Source: Trema orientale
Lineage: Eukaryota > Streptophyta > Magnoliopsida > Rosales > Cannabaceae
NCBI GenBank assembly: GCA_002914845.1
Contig: JXTC01000227.1
Location: 174,366 to 238,365, forward strand
Reading direction: 5' to 3'
Length of the DNA: 64,000 bases
Numbering within the stretch: position 1 is the stretch's first letter; each line of letters begins with the position of its first letter. Shown piece after piece: positions 47,230-59,262 of the stretch. Made by a program: the position numbers and the translations under genes. The notes under the pieces are model-generated. The model ran no database searches and was not told where the DNA came from. It saw nothing but the letters and a program-made list of their open reading frames with translations.

Positions 47230-49546
47230 TTCCACTAAAATCCTTATTCTTACGCAAAACTCCTCCATTTGCTCTCAAAGTTTCCTCCACAATATTGTCT
47301 TCAAGTTCTTCATTCTCCAAGTAAGTTCTTCAATATATTTTTTATTGTTGTCTTCCCCCCTTTTTTTTTTTTTTTTCATTCCTTCCCCATTGCACCAGAT
47401 TTTCGTTTTTTTTTTCTTTTGATCTAATTTCAGCTGCTATATTTTATAAAACATATTATTAAAAAGTAGTAAAAATGCATGCTCAACAAACTCTTCATCC
47501 CATGCTTCAACTTCTTCTCCTACTCCCAAACTAAACAATCACCCAAAATTCCAACCATCAAAAAATGAACTCGCTCAAATATCGGACCACGAAAACGACA
47601 CACCACAAGTATTAGGTTCCGATAGACTCGAACCATCCAAAAATCCCGCTTCAAAAATGTCTTCATCTCACCTAGAAAAAATTAGAGTTCTCTACAACAT
47701 TCTATCTTCGGTTGAAATACGGCTTCTGAACTCTTCTGAACGAGCCGATGCAAAAGTTGAAGGCTGGACTTGCCTATACGAGATTACCTTTAAATTGGGT
47801 TTCCGATGCCTACTTCCGTCTTTCGTCTAAGACGTACTCCTCCACTACAACATTTGCCTTACTCAACTCATGCCAAACTCTTTGAGGTTGCTATTGTCGA
47901 TACTTTTGGTTTTCGAATTTGAGTTAGTCTCATTACAACTTGAGGATTTTCTTTCTTACTACTGGCTTAGAGAAAACTCTGAGGATCCAGGTCGGTATAC
48001 ATTTTACCATAGCAAAAACAAAAAACTAATTGAAGACTCAAAAGTTCCTGACAAAGGATGGACAGCTTTCTATCTCTTCGTGTCTTCAAATTACGAAATT
48101 GGACTAGACATTTCAGACAAATCTTGAGTGCGCTCATCTTGGGGTAGTCCTGGTGAGTGTTGCTACAAGTAATTCCTTACATTATTAGTTTGCTAATCTC
48201 TTAATATTTTTCCTTCCTTTCAGGTTACTCATCAAACAACCTTCCTTCAACTGGTCTAGAATCGTCTGAACGGATAGCTAAATTCAAGGCGGCACAAAAT
48301 AGGAGCATTCAAAACTTGCTCACTGAAGAGAATCTCTCAAGATTAACACTTTGGAGTTTGGTACAAAAGATTCCATCAGGTATTCCAATTAGACTTCCTC
48401 CTCATTTCAACTGGATTACTGTTATTTGTTGTGCTCTTCACAAACTGTATGGCCAACCTTTAATAATACCTCTCTTGACTAAGAACGAGTAATACTTCGT
48501 AGAAGATATCATGAAGCATATTCCAGTAAAGCTACCCATTAACATTGAGGAAGCCAAGGCCCGAAGACTTGCTAGAAAGAATGGGAAGGCATCCGGGGCA
48601 AACCCATGTCCTCAAAGCAACACGTCCTCTTTGCCCGAACACGATGAAAATGCTCCATCTCAAGATAACAACATGGCGAAGTCACCTTTAGTCCACCAGC
48701 TGGACATCGACATGGAAGGTGTTCCTCTAGCTGGTAGCAAAAGAAGGCGGAGTGACAAAGAGCCCGAGGAAAACATGGATCAACTTGTCATTAACATTCC
48801 AAAGAACTCGTCTCTAGAAAAGAATGCTTCTATAGCTTCAGAATTTGTGCATAGCACCTTTTTCCCCAGAGATGAAAAGAGCCTTCGTAAGAAAGGAATT
48901 GAAGCTCTTATTGCTAACTCCTAAATGGATGTGATGAAGGTAAACATTTATTTGCACCATATTAAATTACATTACACTACTGTACATCATACTCCAAATT
49001 GTACTAACTCCCGTATTTAAATTATTGCAGCTATCTCAAAAAATAGCCATGTATGAGCTTTACCTCACTAAAATGTATGATGACTACCTGAGGGAAAAAG
49101 ATCTCGCGAAGCAGCACGAATTCTCTTTTGAATGAGCTCGCAAACAGAAGAATGAGCTAGAAATTCAACTCAATTTGGCCAAAGACCAAGTCATCGAGCT
49201 TGAGAAAGGACTAAGTGAGCAGCAAGAACTCAATGAAACCCTTAGAAAGGAGCTTGCAACACTTAAAGAGGAACACGACTCTCAAACCCGTGAGGTGAAG
49301 CAATTGAAGGATAATTACTTGTGTACTTATGAAGACGGAGTGTTGAGAGGCCATTATCTTATCTTCAAGCAATACAAGGAGGGAGATACTTCCTCATGGA
49401 ATGTCGATAAAGAAATTCAGGCGTACGAGGAAATGGATGAGGAAGACGACAAGAAATCTGATACTTCATCTAAAGCTTCAACTGCGCCACTTTCCTCCGG
49501 TCATGGCGAGACTCTAATACTCAACTCAGCAAACGGTGCCAAATGA
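47230..49546 (+). pseudogene. Intron-containing antisense gene within the Tat element, decayed
   Basis: Predicted exons on the strand opposite to pol: non-coding 47230-47320, then 47434-48152, 48224-48939 and 49031-49546, all with GT...AG borders. Exon 2 reads KIRVLYNILSSVEIRL, EGWTCLYEITFKLGFRCLLP, LHYNICLTQLMPNSLRLLL and KGWTAFYLFVSSNYE. This resembles the 'putative gypsy type transposon' domain annotated in many plant genomes. Exon 3 continues with SRLTLWSLVQKIPSGIP and a Lys/Arg-rich segment (RRLARKNGK, GSKRRRSDKEPEE). Exon 4 is coiled coil (QVIELEKGLSEQQELNETLR) with an acidic tail. In-frame stops at about 47828, 48125, 48490, 48922 and 49132 disable it. Antisense extra ORFs in Tat elements are known; the function is not. 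Confidence 0.65.
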
Positions 49547-49971
49547 ACCTCCTTTTTACCACTCAAAGTGTTCTACTTTTTTATATCTACTAGTTTCTAT
49601 TTTAAGGTCTAAAGTTATGTATGAACAATCCAGCCGGATGATATTGTTAGTACTCAAATTAAGTTAAATGAAAATTCCGTACCTTTATGCGAATGAAAAA
49701 CTCTTGAGCAGCACTATAATAAGTCGGCTGTAATTCCTATATAATATCAGTACTGTCTATTCCAAATCACATCGCCTATATTTTGCAAAGGAACAAAATA
49801 GGTAAATTCATAAATCTTTCTTTCTCTCAAGTTAAGCCTTCGCTTTGTCTTGTAATATTTTTCTTATATTTTCTTGTTAGATAACAAATCAATATAAAGC
49901 AATTAAATTTGAAAATCAAACTTGTCAGGAGTGAATTTGAGTTGGCATTATTTTTACGGCTCCCGGAACTC

Positions 49972-50519
49972 ATTTGGAACGGGGAGGAATTGGAGCTCTC
50001 GGAACTCATTTGGAATGGAGAGGAATTAGAGCTCTCAGCTATCTTCCACATATCTTGCCAAAAGGATTTAAAAGCACTTATCGGAGAGGGCGGCTCACGG
50101 AACTCATTTGGAATGGGGAGAAATTAGAGCTCTCGGCTATCTTCCACACATACCTTGCCAAGAGGATTTAAAAGTACTCATTGGAGAGGGTGGCTTCCGG
50201 AACTCATTGGAAACGGGGAGAAATTAGAGCTCTCGACAGTTATCGTTTTCCGTGTCAAGAGGATTTCAAAGCACTTATTTAGAGAGAGCGGATCCCAAAA
50301 CTCATTTGGAACGGAGAGGAATTAGAGCTCTTGACAGTTATCGTTCTCCGTGTCAAGAGGATTTCAAAGCACCCATTAGAGAGGGCGGCTCTCGGAACTC
50401 ATTTGGAACGGGGAGGAATTGGAGCTCTCGACAGTTATCGTTCTCCATGTCAAGAGGATTTCAAAGCACTCATTAGAGAGGGCGGCTCTCGGAACTCGTT
50501 TGGAACGGGGAGGAATTAT
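49972..50519. repeat. ~98-bp tandem array inside the Tat element
   Basis: About five full units plus partial ones, each opening with GGAACTCATTTGGAACGGGG and containing AGGAATTAGAGCTCTC, then CAAGAGGATTTCAAAGCA and TAGAGAGGGCGGCTC. Unit starts are near 49972 (short), 50002, 50099, 50200, 50298, 50395 and 50492. The last three units are the most alike. The array lies between the 3' end of the antisense gene and the end of integrase. Confidence 0.9.
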
Positions 50520-50928
50520 TGATGTAATCTCAAATTGAAATGACTAAAATCAAATACCCCACCTCAGGGATCAAGCCAAATATTTCAATGAGATCAAGAA
50601 TCAGAATATTCATACCTTATTTATCACGCAATTTTCCTTACAATTCCTTGCTTGCTAGTATGTCCTCTTAAAATTGATCCTGTCAATGTAAAATGAAACC
50701 AAATAGAACTTTTTAGTGAATCGGGGCTACACCCATCTATTATATGGGCTACCTATATACCCCACCTCGGGGATCAAGCCAAATATAGTTCTAATTACAA
50801 CCTAATTTCGGACTCATAATACCAACAAAATTCAAATGTACTGAAATTGTCCGACTAATAACTGACCAAAGGGAAACAACCTAAGAGGAAATACTAAAAC
50901 ACCTAAATCATTCTGGACGAACTAATGC

Positions 50929-52643
50929 TTAAATATAATACTTCTTAGGGTGAATAATGTTCCAACTCCTCGATACTTCTTTTTCAGCCATAGTTTCTAA
51001 TCGGTAGACTCCTTGAGCGATCACTTTTGAGACTTTGTATGAACCTTTCCAATTAGGTCCCAACTTTCCTATTCCATGCTCTTGAGTATTCTGAAAAAAT
51101 TTTCTCAATACCAACTCTCCGACTTGAAACGATCTAAGCTTAACTTTAGAGTTATAATACTTCATCACTGCTTGTTGATAAGATGCTAGTCGAACGACAG
51201 CTTGCTCCCTTTTCTCCTCTAAGAATTCTAAACTCGTGGCCCTTAATTCGTCATTCTCCTCTTCCGTGAGATGTTCAGTCCTGACTGTAGGAAGTTGAAT
51301 TTCAACTGGCGTAACTGCTTCTGCCCCGAACACCATAGAAAATGGAGATTCTCCTGTTGCCGTCCTCGGTGTAGTTCTATACGCCCATAATACTTCATTT
51401 AATTCTTCCACCCACCTTCCTTTGGCTCGTTCCAACCTCTTCTTCAAAGTATTCATAATAGTCTTATTGGTTGCCTCTGCTTGTCCATTCCCTTGAGGAT
51501 ATCGTGGCGTAAAAAAATTAAGATAAATCTTCCAATGGTTGCAAAAGGATTGAAACTTTCCTGCTGAAAATTGAGGCCCATTATCTATTACAATCTCCTT
51601 TGGCACTCTAATCCTGCAAATTACGTGCTTCCATATGAAATTTTTTACATCACTTTCCTCTACTTGAGCGAAGGTTTCAGCTTCCACCCATTTAGAAAAG
51701 CAATCTGTTACAGCCAACATAAACTTTTTCTGAGTTGGAGCTTATGCTAATGGCCCAACAATATCCATTCCCCATACTATGAATGGCCAAGGACTGGACA
51801 CTGCCGACAAATGCTCTGCTGGTTGATGAATTGTTGGAGCGAGGCACTGACACTTGTCATATTTTCTCACATACTCCTCTGCATTGAGCATTGTGATCCA
51901 ATAGTATCCCAACCTTAGTACGTTTTGGGCCATTGATCGTCCACTTGAATGGTTCCCGCATTGCCCCTCATGTATCTCGCCTAAAACGTATTTTCCTTCT
52001 TCTGGAGTAACGCAACGAGAGTACGGCCCAAAGAATGACTTTTTATACAACTTTCCATTGATCAATGCATACCTAGCGGCTTGAGCTTTCAACTTTCGAG
52101 CCATCCTTAGATACCCAATAATTTTTCCATCTCGAATATATTCTAAGATTGGAGTCATCCAATTTTCTTCTGCCTCAACTATTTTAACTTTGCCCTTTTC
52201 TTCTGGTATTTCTATGCTTGGCCATTCAAGAAATTCAACTGGAATAGTTCGGCTAAAATGAAACTCTGTGGCTGAGCCAAGGTTAGCTAATGCATCGGCA
52301 TGTGTGTTTTCTCCTCTTAGTACTTGTAGTATTTCGCAATGCTTAAATTCTGAAACAAACGAATTGACTATCTTTAAGTAGGCAGATATCTTCTCATCCC
52401 TCACAACATAGTCTCCTTTTATCTGGTTAACAATCAATTGAGAGTCACTGGAGACTATGATTCTACGTGCTCCAATCGCTTTAGCTACTCTTAGCCCAGC
52501 TATAATAGCTTCATATTCGGCCTCGTTATTTAACGCCTTGAATCCAAGGCGGATGGATTGCTCGAAAATTTCTCCATTCAGTGTGGTAAGGATCACGCCA
52601 ATTCCACTTCCCTTTACATTGGACGATCCATCGACTTCGAGCT
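50929..52643 (-). pseudogene. Tat element: second RNase H and integrase
   Basis: From 52596 down: an RNase H with FKALNNEAEYEAIIAGLRVA and IVSSDSQLIVNQIKGDY, separate from the RT-linked RNase H. Then the integrase zinc region (HEGQCGNHSSGRSMAQ, KCQCLAP) and, from 51720, the integrase core with D in AVTDCFSKW, D in IDNGPQF and E in GNGQAEATNKT. It ends in a chromodomain-less tail, WNIIHPKKYYI. In-frame stops at about 52643 (before the RNase H) and 51734 (between the zinc region and the core) interrupt it. The enzyme inserts cDNA into the genome. Confidence 0.9.
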
Positions 52644-52644
52644 T

Positions 52645-54004
52645 CTAATCTCCCGTGGTTTCTTTCAAAACTTCTTCAATAGTACCTTGATCAGTCATCT
52701 CGGCAACAAAGTCAGCCAATACTTGTGATTTTACAGCTGTCCGATTTTGGTAAGTTACATCAAATTCACCTAGTTCAACTGTCCATTTAGTCAATCTTTC
52801 CGATACTTCTGGTTTATGAAGAACAGCTCGAAGTGGATGAGAAGTTACCACCACGATTGGATGACATTGAAAATGAGGCCTCAGTTTTCGAGCAGCTGTG
52901 ATCAATGCAAGGGCGAGCTTCTCTATCATTGGATAACGAGTTTCGGCATCTTGGATGGTTCGGCTCACATAATATATTGGACATTGCAACTTTCCTTCCT
53001 CCCAGATCAGGACCACACTAAAAGCATTATTTGAGACTGCCAAATATAAGAATAGTATTTCTCCATCGACCGATTTGGACAAGAGTGGTGGTGTTGTTAG
53101 ATATTCTTTCAATTTCTTGAATGCGTCTTCACACTCGTCATTCCACTCGAAAGTTCTATTTCCTTTCAATAAGTTGAAGAATGGAAGGCACTTATCCGAC
53201 GAGTATGAGATAAACCATTACAATGCGACTACTCTCCCAACCATCTTTTGAACCTCATTTTTGTTCTTCGGAGAAGACATATTAGTAAAAGCTCGAATTT
53301 GATCAGGGTTTGCCTTGATTCCCCTTTGTGTTACTAGATACCCCAGAAACTTTCCTGAAGATACCCCGACCGAACATTTGGTCGGGTTCAACTTCATGTT
53401 ATACTCTCTCAAAACTTTGAAGCAATCCTCAAGATGATGAATATGCTCTTCAGCCTTCAGCGATTTTACCAACATGTCATCTATGTAAACTTCCATTGTC
53501 TGGCCGATATGAGATGCAAACATTTTATTGACTAGTCGCTGATAAGTTGCTCCAGCATTCTTCAGACCGAATGGCATTACTTTGTAACAGTACAAACCTC
53601 TATCGGTTATGAATGCGGTCTTCTCTTGATCGTCCGGGTGCATTAAAATTTGGTTATAACTAGAGAATGTGTCCATAAAGCTCAATAATTGATGTCCAGC
53701 AGTTGCATCGACCAACCTGTCAATATGTGGTAAGGAAAAGCTATCTTTTGGACACGCCTTTTTAAGATCGGTGAAATCTATACACTCTCCATTTACCATT
53801 TTTCTTCCTTACTATCACGACATTAGCTAACCACTCTGGGTAATGAACTTCTCGAATGAACCCAGCTTCTAACAACCTTCTCACTTCTTTATTAATAATT
53901 TTGTTTCTCTCTACTCCGAACTTCCTTCTCTTTTGGCAAATTGGTTTACGATTGAGATCAATATTAAGCTGATGGGTGATGACGGTCGGATCAATTCCTG
54001 GCAT
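52645..54004 (-). pseudogene. Tat element: reverse transcriptase and RNase H
   Basis: RT starts within MPGIDPTVITHQLNID and includes FIREVHYPEWLANVV, FTDLKKACPKDSF, FMDTFSSYNQILMHP, KVMPFGLKNAGATYQRLVN and the catalytic YIDDMLVKS. A frameshift lies near 53780, between KKNGKWRV and CIDFTDL. A stop near 53217 precedes the connection to RNase H, which reads FEWNDECEDAFKKLKEYL, YYVSRTIQDAETRYPMIEKL and VLADFVAEMTD. It copies the RNA genome into cDNA when intact; here it is broken. Confidence 0.9.
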
Positions 54005-54061
54005 GTCTGAGTGCGTCCAGGAAAATATATCCTTATTCTGCTTGAGGAACTTAATTAATTC

Positions 54062-56518
54062 TTATTTGATTTCATTCGAAAAAAGAGATCTAATTTGAAC
54101 TGTATGATCCGGATTATCTTGATCGAGCATTACTTCGTCCAGGTCCTCCGATTTTGGCGCTTCCCTAATTTGGCTGGGTGAATGATTTTCAGCTTCTAGT
54201 TGATATAGTTCAAGCTTCTTGTTTCGCATCGCAGTTTGATAGCAGCCTCTTGCAGCAGTCTGATCTCCTTTTATCTCCTTGACTCCTCTTTTGGTAGGAA
54301 ATCTGATAACTTGGTGGTAAGTTGAAGGTACTGCTCGCATCGCATGAATCCATGGTCGTCCCAAGATGATATTGTATGCTGACGGGCAATCCATGACTAT
54401 GAACTTAGTCATTAGATTTTCTCCTTCGGCATAGACAAGAAGCGTTATTTGCCCCACTGCTGCGGTCAGTTCTCTATTGAATCCTAACAGCACAGTTTTG
54501 ACACTTTCCATTTTCTCTTCATCTGTTTCCACATCCTTCAAGGTAGAATGGAGCAAAACATTTGCATAACTTCCATTGTCGACTAGAATGCATTTAATTA
54601 GGCAGTTAGCCACATTTAGACTAATCACAAGCGCATTATCATGAGGTCTACTCAAAGAGAAAACTTCTTTAGTGTTACAGGTAATTGTTTGATCAAGAGG
54701 AAAGTCAGTCAGCTTAAAAGTTGGTGCGATATCTTTAGCCTTTCTAACGTATTGTCTCATAGAAGAATTAGAAGTCCCACTGTAGACTGACCCTCTACAA
54801 ATCATGTTTACTATTCGACGAGTATCTGGTGGAGGTGGTGTGGTCTCTTTTTGTTTGGCTACATCTTCTAGTATCCTTTTTCTCCTCTCTGATAAGAACT
54901 CGTGCAAGTGCCCTTTTTTCAGCAATTCTACTATCTCAAAATATAATTGTCTACATTCTTGAGTAGTATGTCCATGGTCTCCATGAAATTCGCAATACCT
55001 CAATTGGTCTCTATCTTCAGGGTTAGGGTATAGCTTTCTTGGACAATTAACATGATTTCTTCCCCGGAGGTGATAAACCACTAAATCCACCGCTGATACA
55101 TTGAGTGGATAATCGAGCTTGGGAATTATATTTGGCGGACTCCTTGGCCTCCTATCCTCCCTTCTTCTCTGTTGATACCTCCTATTATCTTCCCATGTAT
55201 TTCTTCCTCTTTTGTCTCCTACATACTTTGATTGAACGTCTTCTTTCTTTGGTAGTCCATGATGTAGAAACGCTTCATCTTCTTCCAGTGTGATGAATTC
55301 ACGGGCACGTTGTAATACTTCTTCCACAGTGACTACCTTCTTAGTTGTCAATTCTTCATATAGCTTCGAACCATGAATTAGTCCTCTCCTAAACGCTTCA
55401 ACTGTTGTCCCTCCATCAAGTTTTGGGACGTCAATCATTGCACTATTAAACCGCTTGACATAATCTTTCAATGACTCGTTCTTGTGTTGCACGATATGGA
55501 ATAAATCGTTAGGCTTCTTTCCCAACTTCATACTGATGGAAAAGTTGTTCATAAACTTCTTCGTGAGATCTGAGTAGGATAACACAGATTCTGGCTTGAG
55601 ATTATAGAGCCACTTTAAGGCTGGCCCTTTTAGGCTTTGAGTGAATGTCTTACACTTCATTGCATCTAACTTCTCGAGCGGAACAGAAACAGTCTGCATC
55701 AATTGCTCAAAGTGGCACACATGTTCATAGAGATCCGTAGTTCCATTATAGTCGCACAACTTTGAGGTATTAAACTTGTGAGAAGGGACTACTTCAATGA
55801 TGTGCTTGGCTAGTGGTGAAGTTCTGACTCCGCCAACCATAATATCGTATTCCGACCTTGGACCTGAAGCTTTCGTCACTTGTGATTCAAGGTTAGTTAT
55901 CCTTTGAAGTAGTGCGGCAACTTCGGATGTGGTGGTTGCGCCTAGAGGGGTGCTTTGAATGCCAGATACTACTGGAGGCGTATAGTTTTCAATCAACTGG
56001 AGTGCATATGGAGGTGGTAGATTTCCAGTCAGATACAACGTGTTCAGATGGACCATGGGTGTTCCAGATGGATTAAAAGCAGGTACTCCGAATAGAGGGA
56101 CATCTCCTTGTATAAATCTTCCACCGAATTGTTAGTCACTCATCACCGAGACGTTTGGGTTTTGACCAGTTGTGCCTGGGGTAAAGGGTTGCATCCTTGA
56201 TATTGGACTGAACTGCGCAGATGGGGTAGTGAACTGAATAAAATGAGAACCACCCGAAAGTGAGGGTGGAGCGCGGGAGGCGCTAACATTCCTTGGGTTG
56301 CCTTCTACTTGAGCAGCACTGCTAGATCCGGGATTAGCAGCCCTAATTTAAGCCATGCTATCCAATCTGGCCCTGAGGATCTGGTTCTCCGTCCGAATGG
56401 CTTGATTTTAAGTCGTCATTTCAGCAAGTCATTTCTCGCTCGCCTCTAGCCGGGTTGCGATTTGTGCCAGTTGTTGTTCAACCGAAAGAGGGTTAACAGC
56501 TCCATCATTATTTGACAT
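54062..56518 (-). pseudogene. Tat element: gag and aspartic protease
   Basis: Gag begins at 56518 (MSNNDGAVNPLSVEQQLAQI) but has four in-frame stops before 56056, after which 664 codons are open. The capsid-like region includes KWLYNLKPESVLSYSDL and NESLKDYVKRFNSAM. A CX2HX4HX4C zinc knuckle is present (CEFHGDHGHTTQEC). The protease active site reads LVDNGSYANVLL, with DNG in place of DTG as in many plant Tat elements, and ends with YNIILGRPWIHAM. A stop at 54064-54062 separates it from RT in the same frame. Confidence 0.9.
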
Positions 56519-56592
56519 GATTCTAGGAATTGCCCGTGAATACTTCTGATTCTAGAGAATGATGACCAAAGGCCCCACGGTGGGTACCAAAT

Positions 56593-57101
56593 TATAGACT
56601 GTGAATCCTACAATTATTTGAATGGGAGGCCAATGATCATCACGAAACTTGCGACAGGAACTCCTTGGGACGCCGGGGGGACCTGCAAAAAAGACACTCC
56701 GACGCTCAAGTCAGTAATGGTAATAAATAAGAAGAATCCTCACCTATTTATAGGAAAGATGTTTACCTTCTAATAGGACTCTCCATAATTATTTGATAAT
56801 TATGGGTGATCAAATTAAATGATAATCAATATACTTACCTGATCTTGTGATTCAAAATAGGATAAATACGATCGAATAATAGATATGCTGACCTGGTCAA
56901 AATCAATTAGAATCTTATTCAAATCGGGTATCTACTTGAGCTTTTCAAGATATGGCCAACCCCGAATTTGAGCTGTACATTTATTGGTCAGCTAGAAACT
57001 CCAGCTGGCACATTATCTTCCTGCTGAAAACTCTCACCCTTTTTAATCACCTTGGACACGTGGACCAATGAATTTCGCTCGAACGAAATTCAACCCTAAC
57101 A
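56593..57101 (-). repeat. 5' LTR of the Tat element
   Basis: On the plus strand it begins TATAGACTGTG and ends CAACCCTAACA. A PBS-like sequence lies directly inside it on the minus strand. Length equals that of the other LTR (509 bp). Confidence 0.93.
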
Positions 57102-57106
57102 CCTGA

Positions 57107-58765
57107 TTGACCTGACTAATCTGCCCTTTTTTAATCTGACTTCTTTAAAGTAAAGTAACTCGAGTTAAATTATGATTGATTTCAACTAGCCCAACATAAA
57201 TTTAATCAGGTTGGAGGGTGGGTTATTTGCTTTAGACTATGATTGATTTCAACCAGCCCAACGTAAATTTGGTTAGATTGGAGGATGGGTTATAACACAT
57301 CTAATATAAATTATATCTATTTATTAAAATATTGGTTGATATATGATTTTTTTTTTGAGTATATTGTCTTATTGATGCTAAAAATTTTGAGAAAATTATT
57401 AATTTTTGTGATATGTTTAGTAATTTAAGCATAATGAAAATTAAGAAATCTTTTTTTTCCCCTTTAAATGAATTAATCCACCAACCCAATCAATAAATGG
57501 GCAGGTTGTACAATGATATTCAACTTTGGACGGGTTGCAAAATTGCAACCTGAAAAGTTGTTGGGCGAGTTGGCAGGTGGTGCAACCTACCCAATCCTAT
57601 CGATACTAATATGTAAATAAATTATATGAAAAAAAAATGAAAATGAAGACCCATCTTTATAAAAAGGCATTTTTCCCCCCTTTTGTGTGTAATAATGCAA
57701 GCATTATGCCAAGTTTTCAATTTTTTCAATAGTTTCAGTTAAGAAGGCTTCAAATGTTTCAGTGAGTTTATTTAAAATTGTTTATACATTTCCTCTTAAT
57801 TTTTTCTTTTCTATTCTAATCTTTAATTATCTTCTACTTTTTCTCTTTATTTGTGTTTCATCATAGGAGCAGAGGAGATGCTCTACATTATGATTCATAG
57901 GCCTAACTTTTTTGCCCTAGTACTATGAAGAAGATGAAGAAATATTGTCTCTTTATCTTTCTTTTTATTAATTTTTCATTTTCTCAATATAATCAATGGA
58001 TACAAGTTAGATGTGTAGGCTTTATTTATATTGTATGAGATTACTGCTTATAGAATCATTTGCTTTAATCTAGCGGCTCAAATTTAAGCTTCACTAATGC
58101 AATCAAAAAGGAGAGTTCTACTTGCCTATAGAAATAAGTATGGAATGCCCTTGTAGAAGAGAATTATGTGCTTATTTTCTGTCTTATTTTGTGCATCAAC
58201 TATATTTTGTCACGTATCCAAATCAAAGTAGTTATGATTTTAAAGGGAGAAAAAAAGGAAAAAAGAAAAAAGAAAAAGAGGAATGTTAAGGTCAGACTCA
58301 TATTCACCCTCTTCCTTAGGCACTCATTCTATGCTTGACACCTGGTAACTTTCTTTTCTTTAAGTTTGTCAACAACAATCAAGAAAACAAAAAACCACTT
58401 TTTTTGTTTTATTTACATGCATTGCCATTCATTGTCTGGACTATTTTTCTTTCATAATCCTTTAATCATACGTTTTCTTCATCATAATTGTAATTAGAAT
58501 AAATAAAGGGAGAAATAAACAAAAATAAAGTAGAAGAGTATAAGAATCATTATTTGTATCATATTATTTATTTAAAGCTGTTAGAAAAGAGAATCATATA
58601 CATTTAAACACTATTTATATGTTCACTTAACTCAGGAAAAGTAATAGAAATGTGTTAAATTTACTAACATACTTTTTTAAATGTACAAATGTTTTAAAGT
58701 AGATAGATTTTTGGGGGTTAAATTGTATTTTATAATTTTAATAATAAAAAAGAAAGAAAAAAAAT
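57107..58765. other. A+T-rich spacer right of the Tat element
   Basis: It includes a 67-bp-period tandem pair at 57171-57293 (TATGATTGATTTCAAC, CAGCCCAACGTAAATTTGG) and, to about 57600, GC-poor sequence with AACCTACCCAATCC that may be the right part of a hAT-type MITE split by the Tat insertion. No gene. Confidence 0.45.
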
Positions 58766-58766
58766 T

Positions 58767-59022
58767 AGTGTTTACAGATAATCACATCCCATAGGGCAAG
58801 CATTCTCATTCTTTTCCCCAAATTTGTGTGGCTCCCATACATTTCCTCCTATATTTTGGTAAATATGTGAATGGAAATCATTAATCTCTATATGATATAA
58901 GAAAGAAAAATTTTAGTGTTTACATTTTAGTGTTTACAGGTAATCACATCCCATAGGACAAGCATTCTCATTCTTTTCCCCAAATTTGTGTGGCTCTCAC
59001 AAATTTTCTCCTATATTTTGGT
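58767..59022 (+). repeat. Direct duplication, 162-bp period
   Basis: Copies at 58767-58860 and 58929-59022 share AATCACATCCCATAGG, CAAGCATTCTCATTCTTTTC and CCAAATTTGTGTGGCTC with few differences. Confidence 0.9.
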
Positions 59023-59262
59023 CCATTAACTAACGCGCACCACGCGCCTTTGAGTGGTCCTTTTTCAAAAGAAGCCAAAACCCAGATTTAATATAGATGT
59101 GGTCCGTACAACCTTAAAAAATGTTATAGATGGACTTTACACCAACAGATAATGGGTGGTACCGATGTAGTACCTGCCAAATCTCCTCCACAAAAAAGGT
59201 AGTTAGTGATGTATTTAATGAATAGTGAATGAATAGTAAAGAAACTATAGGAGGAGAAAAGG

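Larger units (their letters stand above)
45914..57101 (-). mobile_element. Tat-type Ty3/gypsy LTR retrotransposon, 11.2 kb, inactivated
   Basis: Two 509-bp LTRs (45914-46422 and 56593-57101) flank gag-protease, reverse transcriptase, RNase H, a second RNase H, and integrase on the minus strand, in that order. The extra RNase H between RT-RNase H and integrase is the hallmark of Tat-lineage plant elements. A perfect 5-bp TSD, CCTGA, lies at 45909-45913 and 57102-57106. A PBS-like TTTGGTACCCACCGTGGGG follows the 5' (right) LTR and a G-rich tract precedes the 3' (left) LTR. Several stop codons and a frameshift break the polyprotein, so it cannot move on its own. Between integrase and the 3' LTR lies about 4.5 kb with an opposite-strand gene and a tandem array. 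Confidence 0.95.

Noticed and set aside
47870..48127. Treating each short plus-strand frame at 47.8-49.5 kb as a separate host gene
   Set aside because: They are pieces of one interrupted spliced gene that lies wholly between the LTRs of the Tat element.
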